Source of the DNA: Prevotellaceae bacterium
GTDB taxonomy: Bacteria > Bacteroidota > Bacteroidia > Bacteroidales > UBA932
Length of the DNA stretch: 5,146 nucleotides
Assembly: GCA_031259935.1 (NCBI GenBank)
Contig: JAIRKV010000052.1
Location: 1-5,146 of the forward strand
Reading direction: 5' to 3'
Shown here: piece after piece, positions 1 to 5,065 of the stretch
Layout: each line of letters begins with the position of its first letter
How positions within the stretch are numbered: the first letter of the stretch is position 1
Notes under the pieces: generated by a model
What the model was told of the DNA's origin: nothing
The model's input: the letters and a program-made list of their open reading frames with translations, nothing else
The model's database searches: none
Made by a program: the position numbers and the translations under genes

Positions 1-618
1 CATTTGGATGCAAACGAACCTGAAAATATAGCCGATTCGGTAAAATTATTAAAATTAAAACACGTTGTGATTACATCCGTTGACAGAGACGACCTCGATG
101 ATTTGGGCGCTTCACACTGGGTAAAAGTAATAAATGCCGTGAAAGAAAAAAATCCGGCAGTTACGATGGAAACGCTCATTCCCGATTTTCAGGGAAGAAA
201 AAACCTGACGGATTTAATCATAAAAACCCGTCCCGAAGTAATTTCGCATAATCTTGAAACGGTAAAACGACTCTCGAAAGCCATACGAAGCAAGGCAACT
301 TACGAAACCTCGCTGAATCTTATACGGCAAATAGCATCTTCGGGCATTACGGCAAAATCGGGAATTATGCTGGGACTTGGCGAAACGCATAAAGAAGTTC
401 TCGAAACAATGGACGATTTATTAACGGCAGGCTGCTCCGTTATGACCATAGGACAATATCTGCGCCCTTCAATACGCAATATCGAAGTCGTTGAATACAT
501 ACATCCCAAAATATTTGATGAATATAGAAATATTGGAATTGAAAAAGGATTTGCTCACGTAGAAAGCGCGCCTTTGGCAAGATCAAGTTATCATGCCGAA
601 CGGCATGTTGAAAATTAG
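1..618 (+). CDS. lipA: Lipoyl synthase LipA, 3' part (5' end outside window)
   Basis: This radical-SAM enzyme inserts two sulfur atoms into the octanoyl chain bound to lipoyl domains of 2-oxoacid dehydrogenases and the glycine cleavage H protein; it acts in the cytoplasm. The frame is open from base 1, so the gene begins upstream, and 205 codons are visible. Conserved LipA blocks seen are LDANEPENIADS at the left edge, VITSVDRDDLDDLGASHW, METLIPDFQG, KSGIMLGLGET and, near the C terminus at 580-600, RSSYHAE, whose serine ligates the auxiliary iron-sulfur cluster in the family. The CX4CX5C auxiliary-cluster and CX3CX2C radical-SAM cysteine motifs would lie before base 1 and cannot be checked. 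An apparent start at base 4 is only an internal Leu codon. lipB follows 81 bases downstream on the same strand, which fits a lipoate operon. Family assignment is near certain. Confidence 0.97.
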   Translation, partial: HLDANEPENIADSVKLLKLKHVVITSVDRDDLDDLGASHWVKVINAVKEKNPAVTMETLIPDFQGRKNLTDLIIKTRPEVISHNLETVKRLSKAIRSKATYETSLNLIRQIASSGITAKSGIMLGLGETHKEVLETMDDLLTAGCSVMTIGQYLRPSIRNIEVVEYIHPKIFDEYRNIGIEKGFAHVESAPLARSSYHAERHVEN

Positions 619-699
619 AAACCCGAATCGCCGAAAACAAAATGAAAGAACAATACAAACTAATGGCTTGATGACCGTAAATTTTATAACTTTATTATT

Positions 700-1392
700 A
701 TGATAAAAACAAAACTGATTGATTTAAAAACATTAAATTATAGCGATGCATGGGCAAAACAGCAACTTTTGCTCGAACAGTTGAAAGAAGAAAGACGTTT
801 GGGCAAACATGGCGCAAATTATTTATTGCTGGTCGAACATCCTCACGTATATACTCTCGGGCGCAACGGCGACATGCAAAACATGCTGATAGATGCAATT
901 CAGTTGAAAGCAAAAAATGCCGAATTTATCAAAGTTGACAGAGGAGGCGATATTACCTATCACGGACCGGGGCAGTTAGTTGCATATCCCGTGATTCGCC
1001 TGGATATGTTCGAAACAGGCATTAAGGAATATATATATCGACTGGAAGAAGTTGTTATTCGTACAATAAGCAAATACGGAATAAAAGGCGAACGGCTGAA
1101 AGGCGCTGTCGGAGTCTGGCTTGATGCCTGTACCGAAAAGGTGCGTAAAATATGCGCAATAGGAATCAAATGTTCAGGATTTGTTACCATGCATGGTTTT
1201 GCCTTGAACGTAAATACCGATTTGAATTATTTTAATTACATAAATCCCTGCGGATTTGTTGATAAGGGAGTAACATCAATCGAAAAAGAATTAAACCATA
1301 CAGTTGATTTCGACGAACTGAAAACATCTATACTGCACAACTTTACAAAAGTTTTCGGAATGGAATTTGTTTGTTATTTAGTCACTCCTTAG
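700..1392 (+). CDS. lipB: Octanoyl-[ACP]:protein octanoyltransferase LipB
   Basis: LipB transfers the octanoyl group from acyl carrier protein to a lysine of lipoyl domains, making the substrate of LipA. The 230-residue product has a normal family length. Visible signatures are EHPHVYTLGR (46-55), the substrate-pocket block RGGDITYHGPGQ (81-92), the catalytic Lys in RKICAIG (Lys150), TMHGFALNVN, and the catalytic Cys in INPCGF (Cys184). Both residues of the Cys/Lys dyad are present, so the enzyme should be active. The ATG at 700 gives a full-length N terminus; no clear ribosome binding site precedes it, which is normal in Bacteroidota. It lies 81 bases after lipA and could be cotranscribed with it. 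One oddity is that the last codons and the stop lie inside a dispersed 78-base repeat, so the final residues (about LVTP) are probably encoded by inserted DNA. They lie past the catalytic core. Confidence 0.97.
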   Translation: MIKTKLIDLKTLNYSDAWAKQQLLLEQLKEERRLGKHGANYLLLVEHPHVYTLGRNGDMQNMLIDAIQLKAKNAEFIKVDRGGDITYHGPGQLVAYPVIRLDMFETGIKEYIYRLEEVVIRTISKYGIKGERLKGAVGVWLDACTEKVRKICAIGIKCSGFVTMHGFALNVNTDLNYFNYINPCGFVDKGVTSIEKELNHTVDFDELKTSILHNFTKVFGMEFVCYLVTP

Positions 1393-1455
1393 AAAGCAGA
1401 CAATACATTGATTGTTAATAATTCGTTAAGAAAAATATTTGTGTAAAATTGCAGG
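1378..1455 (+). repeat. 78-base dispersed repeat, copy A (probable IS-end remnant)
   Basis: This segment aligns without gaps to 4953-5030, with 68 of 78 bases identical by hand count. Shared blocks include CTCCTTA, AAGCAGACAATACATTGATT and AAAATTGCAGG. Similarity fades after 1455. The copy near the right edge stands directly before a transposase start, so I infer that this one is a left-end remnant of a related insertion sequence. It overlaps the last codons of lipB and carries that gene's TAG stop. The TTTG that serves as a possible -33 box in the other copy is kept at 1438-1441, but the matching -7 position (1462-1469) has decayed. Confidence 0.75.
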
Positions 1456-1531
1456 TTTTTGTATTTCATTTTTTCATTTTTTGCAATAATGTGCCGGTTT
1501 GTTGGCTGCGGAGTTTCGCTTTTTAAATTCG

Positions 1532-1541
1532 TAAGGAGCGA
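1532..1541 (-). repeat. Inverted copy of the repeat's terminal motif
   Basis: The ten bases TAAGGAGCGA are the exact reverse complement of TCGCTCCTTA, the outer motif of the 78-base repeat at 4957-4966. With copy A at 1378 facing the other way, this could be the opposite terminal inverted repeat of a roughly 160-170 base miniature element. The match is short, so this is suggestive only. Confidence 0.4.
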
Positions 1542-1559
1542 GTGTGTGTAAGAATTGAT

Positions 1560-1601
1560 TGCAATTTTTATTAGATTGTGAGTAATTTGAAAATTTCATG
1601 C
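1560..1601 (+). repeat. 42-base direct repeat, unit 1 (partner 1624-1665)
   Basis: Aligned without gaps to 1624-1665, 32 of 42 bases agree by hand count, including AATTTTTAT, TTG and GTAATTTG. The offset is 64 bases. Unit 2 runs directly into the -7 box of the lipoprotein gene, whereas unit 1 is followed by GTCACTCCC and has no such box. It may be an old duplication of the upstream promoter region. Confidence 0.5.
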
Positions 1602-1623
1602 AGGTCACTCCCTTAAATTGTGT

Positions 1624-1665
1624 TGGAATTTTTATACGGTTGCGTGTAATTTGGATATTTAGTGC
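1624..1665 (+). repeat. 42-base direct repeat, unit 2, abutting the promoter
   Basis: This is the second member of the pair with 1560-1601 (about 76% identical). It ends one base before the TAnnTTTG box at 1666, so it covers the upstream part of the promoter of the lipoprotein gene and may contain its -33 region or a regulator site. Confidence 0.5.
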
Positions 1666-1673
1666 TATCTTTG
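1666..1673 (+). promoter_or_regulatory. Bacteroidota-type -7 box (TATCTTTG)
   Basis: TATCTTTG matches the Bacteroidota TAnnTTTG consensus exactly and lies 30 bases before the lipoprotein start codon, which fits a short leader. The -33 element is less clear: TTG at 1640-1642 is slightly far and TTTG at 1650-1653 is too close. It suggests that this gene is transcribed independently of lipB. Confidence 0.65.
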
Positions 1674-1702
1674 CGAAATATTTATAAAAAATAAAAATTA
1701 AG

Positions 1703-2485
1703 ATGAAAAAAATGAATATTTTAAAACAGTTTGCTGTTACAGTCATTTGCATAACATTTGTTTTTGCCTGTAAAACAAACAGTAAGTCAAATTTTGAATT
1801 TATGCCGGTAACCGTTGCCGACAGTATTCAGAATTATTCAAACGATACGGCGATAAGCAATATTATATCAATAAAATATTTTGACGCAAAAAATACAAAG
1901 AGCGGAGATTCTGTTGCCGACAATATAAATAACGATTTTTTTGCATGGCTTGAACCTTTCTTCGACAATGGTGGCGAGCTGCTGACAAAAGATAATCTCA
2001 AGGATGCTGTTGCTTCGGAAATAAAAAGATTTATAAAAGATATAAACGAAGATGAATCGCTTGCCGATTGCGAATCATGTAAACATGCCGAATTATTTAT
2101 TGATACTCGACCAGTATATCAGAACGGCAAAATTATTTCTTTGGTTTATTCGTTTAATCAGTATTCGGGAGGAGCGCACGGAACTTACGGACTGGCAACT
2201 TTTAATTATAAAAAAGATGGAACGCCCGTTACGACTGAAAATCTGTCGTCAGATATTGATGAACTTACCGCAGTTGCCAGGCAGGCTTTTATACGGCAAA
2301 ACGGAGAACTTGCGAATTTCTGGTTCGACAACGATGAATTTTATCTGTCGGATGTATTTTATTTTACAGAAAAATCCGTAGTATTTTATTATTCGCTTTA
2401 TGAAATAGCGCCTTATTCGGCAGGCGATATCAATGTTGAAATTAATAACGATGATGTAAAGCATCTTATTGAATATATAAACTGA
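1703..2485 (+). CDS. Secreted lipoprotein with DUF3298/RsiV-like domain
   Basis: The 260-residue product starts with a lipoprotein signal: basic MKKMNILK, a hydrophobic stretch at about 9-21 and a lipobox VFAC with the modified Cys at position 23. It should therefore be exported and lipid-anchored. The mature part resembles the DUF4163/DUF3298 family found in RsiV-like anti-sigma factors and many Bacteroidota lipoproteins. Family-type motifs are YSGGAHG (154-160) in the central strand region and YEIAPYSAG (233-241) near the C terminus. RsiV itself binds lysozyme, but this protein has no cytoplasmic anti-sigma domain and no sigma-factor gene beside it, so that role cannot be assumed. Cysteines at 123 and 126 (ADCESC) could form a disulfide. 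The ATG at 1703 is preferred; Met4 at 1712 is an alternative start with little effect. A consensus -7 box precedes the gene and a strong terminator follows, so it is probably monocistronic. Confidence 0.85.
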   Translation: MKKMNILKQFAVTVICITFVFACKTNSKSNFEFMPVTVADSIQNYSNDTAISNIISIKYFDAKNTKSGDSVADNINNDFFAWLEPFFDNGGELLTKDNLKDAVASEIKRFIKDINEDESLADCESCKHAELFIDTRPVYQNGKIISLVYSFNQYSGGAHGTYGLATFNYKKDGTPVTTENLSSDIDELTAVARQAFIRQNGELANFWFDNDEFYLSDVFYFTEKSVVFYYSLYEIAPYSAGDINVEINNDDVKHLIEYIN

Positions 2486-2508
2486 AAAATAAAGAATAAA
2501 TATTTGAG

Positions 2509-2540
2509 AAAAATTACCGGCAAACGCCAGGTAATTTTTT
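2509..2540 (+). terminator. Intrinsic terminator after the lipoprotein gene
   Basis: AAAAATTACC (2509-2518) pairs with GGTAATTTTT (2530-2539). The stem can extend by two G-C pairs past a bulged A, closing on a six-base CAAACG loop, and a T run lies at 2535-2540. It sits 24 bases after the lipoprotein stop and 20 bases before the typA start. The flanking A and T runs could make it act in both directions. Confidence 0.85.
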
Positions 2541-2559
2541 ATATATAAAGACAGCAGAC

Positions 2560-4368
2560 ATGCAAAATATACGTAATATTGCAATAATTGCACACGTTGA
2601 CCATGGAAAAACGACACTGGTCGACAAAATGATTTTACAGGGGAAGATATTCCGCGACAATGAAAAAACGGGAGAACTTATACTCGACAGCAACGATTTG
2701 GAACGCGAACGCGGAATAACAATACTTGCAAAAAATGTTTCGGTACGGTATAAAAATTATAAAATCAATATAATTGATACTCCGGGACACGTTGATTTTG
2801 GAGGCGAGGTTGAGCGCGTACTGAATATGGCTGATGGCGTTTTGCTTCTGGTTGATGCTTTTGAAGGAACAATGCCGCAAACTCGCTTTGTGCTGCAAAA
2901 AGCATTGGCGCTGGGATTGAAACCTGTTGTTGTTATTAATAAAGTAGATAAGCCAAATTGCCGTCCCGACGAGGTAAACGAACAGGTTTTTGATTTAATG
3001 TGCAATCTCAATGCAAGCGAAAATCAACTTAATTTTAAAACAGTCTACGGAAGTGCAAAACAGGGCTGGATGTCAAATAACTGGCGACAACCTGCCAAAG
3101 ATATTACTTTTTTGCTTGATACTGTTCTCGAAGAAATTCCCGAGCCGAAAACCGTTGAAGGAACGCCGCAACTTTTAATCACTTCGCTCGAATATTCGCC
3201 TTATCTGGGACGGATAGCAATAGGAAAACTTACGCGCGGAACATTACATTCAGGCGATAATATTTCGCTCGTAAAACACGATGGAACTTCCGAAAAAACA
3301 AAAATACGCGAACTGATGGTTTTTGAAGGACTGTCGAAAACAAAAGTCGATGAAATTCGCTGTGGCGATATTTGCGCAATTGTCGGAATCGACGGCTTTG
3401 AAATAGGCGACACCATTGCCGATTACGAAAATCCGGAAGCGCTTGCGCCAATTTCGGTTGATGAACCTGCAATGAGCATGACATTCACCATAAACGATTC
3501 TCCGTTTTTCGGAAAAGATGGAAAATTTATAACATCGCGTCATCTTAAAGAAAGATTAGACCGCGAACTGGAAAAAAATCTTGCTTTGCGCGTAAAACCC
3601 GGCATAACATCCGATTCGTTTGTGGTTTACGGACGCGGAGTTTTGCACATCAGCATACTTATCGAAACCATGCGCCGCGAAGGTTATGAACTGCAAATCG
3701 GTCAGCCCAAAGTTGTCGACAAAAACATCAACGGACAACGCTGTGAACCTGTAGAACATCTTACAGTAAACGTCCCCGAAGAATTTTCGGGGAAAGCAAT
3801 CGAAATGGCAACACGCCGTAAAGCAGCGCTTTTGCATATAGAACATCGAGGCGACCGCATACATCTTGATTTTGATATTCCTGCCCGCGGACTTACAGGC
3901 TTGCGCAGCAATCTGCTTACGGCAACGCAGGGCGAAGCAATTGTTGCTCACCGATTCAAAGGATTTGAACCGTACAAAGGCGATATCGAAAAACGCATAA
4001 ACGGTTCGCTCGTCGCTCTCGAAACAGGCATGGCTATTGCTTATGCAATGGATAAGTTACAGGACAGAGGTAAATTTTTTATCAATCCGGGCGAACAAAT
4101 TTATGCAGGGCAGGTTATCGGCGAACACTCGCGCAGCGAAGATTTGTCGATAAACGTATGCAAAACGAAAAAACTTACCAACATTCGAGCATCCGGCACC
4201 GATGAAAAAGTAATTTTGCCTCCGCCCGTTATTTTCAGCCTTGAAGAAGCGCTCGAATATATTCAGGAAGATGAATACGTTGAAGTAACGCCCAAATATA
4301 TGCGAATGCGAAAAATAATTCTCGACGAAAACGAACGTAAACGCAGAAACAGAATGAATCAGTCGTGA
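2560..4368 (+). CDS. typA: Ribosome-associated translational GTPase TypA/BipA
   Basis: TypA is a cytoplasmic GTPase of the EF-G/LepA class that binds the 70S ribosome and supports large-subunit assembly, growth at low temperature and stress adaptation in other bacteria. The 602-residue length is normal for the family. The GTPase domain has all G motifs: AHVDHGKTT (11-19, P-loop), RGITI (51-55, with the switch I Thr), DTPGH (73-77), NKVD (127-130) and GSAKQGW (164-170). An EF-Tu-like beta-barrel domain and EF-G-type alpha/beta domains follow, then the TypA-specific C-terminal region with PARGLTGLRS, the hallmark GEAIVAHRF block, and DRGKFFINPGEQIYAGQVIGEH cut here only by description. The C terminus is basic (RKIILDENERKRRNR). 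The ATG at 2560 starts directly at the GTPase fold, as in other members; no Shine-Dalgarno is seen. It lies 74 bases after the lipoprotein gene, with a terminator between them, so the promoter position is unclear. Confidence 0.98.
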   Translation: MQNIRNIAIIAHVDHGKTTLVDKMILQGKIFRDNEKTGELILDSNDLERERGITILAKNVSVRYKNYKINIIDTPGHVDFGGEVERVLNMADGVLLLVDAFEGTMPQTRFVLQKALALGLKPVVVINKVDKPNCRPDEVNEQVFDLMCNLNASENQLNFKTVYGSAKQGWMSNNWRQPAKDITFLLDTVLEEIPEPKTVEGTPQLLITSLEYSPYLGRIAIGKLTRGTLHSGDNISLVKHDGTSEKTKIRELMVFEGLSKTKVDEIRCGDICAIVGIDGFEIGDTIADYENPEALAPISVDEPAMSMTFTINDSPFFGKDGKFITSRHLKERLDRELEKNLALRVKPGITSDSFVVYGRGVLHISILIETMRREGYELQIGQPKVVDKNINGQRCEPVEHLTVNVPEEFSGKAIEMATRRKAALLHIEHRGDRIHLDFDIPARGLTGLRSNLLTATQGEAIVAHRFKGFEPYKGDIEKRINGSLVALETGMAIAYAMDKLQDRGKFFINPGEQIYAGQVIGEHSRSEDLSINVCKTKKLTNIRASGTDEKVILPPPVIFSLEEALEYIQEDEYVEVTPKYMRMRKIILDENERKRRNRMNQS

Positions 4369-4471
4369 AATTTATAAATGCTCTTCGATTGACACATGTC
4401 GTATTATCATTGTACTGAAACTTTTGTAAAACGATAAGCCGATTTGATTTATTGAAAAATTTTTTGATTTT

Positions 4472-4576
4472 TCGATTCTTTTAGCATCTCGGTTGTCTCT
4501 TTTAGAGTCATGTTTGTCTCTTTTAGAACCTTGGTTGTCTCTTTTAGAGTCATGTTTGATTCTTTTAGAACCTTTG
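4472..4576 (+). repeat. 21-bp tandem repeat, five units
   Basis: Units lie at 4472-4492, 4493-4513, 4514-4534, 4535-4555 and 4556-4576. All share the core CTTTTAG, and units 2-4 start with TTGTCTCTTTTAGA. Units 2 and 4 are identical and units 3 and 5 match at 18 of 21 bases, giving a 42-base higher-order period. Read on the - strand, the array encodes heptads such as GSKRDKH and DSKRDNR; read on the + strand, it gives LLESCLS-like heptads. There is no supporting start codon, so I call it non-coding repeat DNA. Confidence 0.85.
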
Positions 4577-4622
4577 AAGGTATTATTTTCTCTTGCAGAT
4601 TTCAAATACTGTTATTCAATAT

Positions 4623-4640
4623 TTAGTTGCTCCTTAAAAA
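4623..4640 (+). repeat. Short motif like the outer end of the 78-base repeat
   Basis: TTAGTTGCTCCTTAAAAA differs from TTAGTCGCTCCTTAAAAA at 4953-4970 by one base, in the same orientation. The rest of the 78-base repeat is not recognisable beyond 4640. It may be a truncated third end of a related insertion sequence, or a shared protein-binding site. Confidence 0.55.
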
Positions 4641-4644
4641 TAAA

Positions 4645-4682
4645 AAAACCAACAATAATACGACATTATTTCTGTCGGTTTT
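4645..4682. terminator. Hairpin, probable terminator, strongest on the - strand
   Basis: AAAACC (4645-4650) pairs with GGTTTT (4677-4682), ACA (4652-4654) with TGT (4673-4675), and ATAAT (4655-4659) with ATTAT (4665-4669), around an ACGAC loop with small bulges. On the - strand the stem is followed by a long T-rich run (complement of 4642-4648 and beyond), typical of an intrinsic terminator. On the + strand the tail TTTTGTCTT is weaker but could end the typA transcript, for which I saw no nearer terminator. Confidence 0.5.
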
Positions 4683-4707
4683 GTCTTGACATAAAAAGCA
4701 AACAACA

Positions 4708-4737
4708 CGTCATTGCGAGCGAAGCGAAGCAATCCAG
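4708..4737. repeat. REP-like repeat (cattgcgagcgaagcgaagc core)
   Basis: The segment contains CATTGCGAGCGAAGCGAAGC followed by AATCCAG, a form of a short partly palindromic repeat that recurs in intergenic DNA of many unrelated bacterial genomes and is often mistranslated as a VIASEAKQS-like peptide. ATTGC (4712-4716) pairs with GCAAT (4729-4733). It is also distinctly richer in G and C than its surroundings. Recognition is from memory of the motif; copy number in this genome is unknown. Confidence 0.75.
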
Positions 4738-4874
4738 AAAAATAATATTTAAAGATTTAAATATTTTAAAATTTAAAGAACAATATGGAAATAAAACAGA
4801 AAAATAACCTAAATTGGAGAAAAAAAGTTAATAACTATGAGATAATATATTTATATTCAATAAATTATGCGTAT

Positions 4875-4904
4875 TTTATAGTTGCTAACTGTTATAACTA
4901 TAAA
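4875..4904. other. AT-rich inverted repeat (9-bp arms)
   Basis: TTTATAGTT (4875-4883) is the exact reverse complement of AACTATAAA (4896-4904), separated by 12 bases. A similar AGTTA-A-TAACT palindrome lies at 4826-4836. No T run follows, so a terminator is unlikely. It could be a cruciform, a binding site for a dimeric regulator, or part of an insertion-sequence target region. Confidence 0.4.
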
Positions 4905-4952
4905 GCGACATGTATTTATCTGAATTTCAGTAAATTTAATCATCGTTATTAA

Positions 4953-5030
4953 TTAGTCGCTCCTTAAAAAGCAGACAATACATTGATTATTAATAATTTA
5001 TGGATAAAAATATTTGCATAAAATTGCAGG
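4953..5030 (+). repeat. 78-base dispersed repeat, copy B (IS left end)
   Basis: Aligned without gaps to 1378-1455, with 68 of 78 bases identical. The outer TCGCTCCTTA motif also occurs in inverted form at 1532-1541 and nearly intact at 4623-4640. It ends 35 bases before the transposase start codon and includes the candidate -33 TTTG of the transposase promoter. Confidence 0.75.
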
Positions 5031-5044
5031 AATTAGTACCTTTA
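5013..5044 (+). promoter_or_regulatory. Candidate promoter of the transposase gene
   Basis: TTTG at 5013-5016 and TACCTTTA at 5037-5044 fit the Bacteroidota -33 TTTG and -7 TAnnTTTG pattern, with a 20-base spacer and one mismatch in the -7 box. The predicted transcript start is about 15 bases before the ATG. AGGA at 5057-5060 may serve as a weak ribosome binding site. Confidence 0.5.
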
Positions 5045-5065
5045 CAGTCAAAAAACAGGAAAATT

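Larger units (their letters stand above)
4369..5065. other. Gene-poor stretch between typA and the transposase
   Basis: I see no convincing gene in these 697 bases. The stretch holds a 21-bp tandem array, a hairpin terminator, a short IS-end-like motif, a REP-like repeat, an AT-rich segment at about 4740-4870, a second hairpin and the 78-base repeat. Open frames on both strands across the tandem array result from its unit length being a multiple of three. Repeats of different kinds packed together mark it as a site that accumulates insertions. Confidence 0.7.

Noticed and set aside
642..671. Nine-codon ORF between lipA and lipB
   Set aside because: Too short to support, with no ribosome binding site; probably chance in a spacer.
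687..694. TAACTTTA as a -7 box for lipB
   Set aside because: It lies so close to the start codon that the transcript would begin at or inside the ATG, and no properly spaced -33 TTTG is seen.
1448..1487. ATTGCA/TGCAAT inverted pair after copy A of the repeat
   Set aside because: Six-base arms with a 28-base loop in AT-rich DNA are expected by chance.
1474..1752. - strand open frame of 92 codons in the gap after lipB
   Set aside because: It starts inside the lipoprotein signal-peptide region and runs through that gene's promoter and the repeats; the composition is AT-driven.
2249..2617. - strand open frame across the lipoprotein 3' end and typA 5' end
   Set aside because: It is antisense to two strongly supported genes and passes through the terminator.
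2560..4368. Calling the GTPase EF-G or LepA
   Set aside because: Length, the VDKMILQ start region and the C-terminal GEAIVAHRF-type block are those of TypA/BipA; EF-G would be about 700 residues and LepA has a different C-terminal domain.
4472..4576. CRISPR array
   Set aside because: Units are contiguous 21-mers with no unique spacers, and there are no cas genes.
4372..4605. - strand open frame of 77 codons with SKRD heptads
   Set aside because: It starts at TTG with an in-frame stop three codons upstream and no ATG, and it is mainly the tandem repeat. I keep it only as a note in the repeat finding.
4493..4807. + strand open frame of 104 codons (LLES heptads, then a VIASEAKQS stretch)
   Set aside because: It consists of the tandem array, the hairpin and the REP-like repeat read through; it has no promoter or family resemblance and is open by chance.
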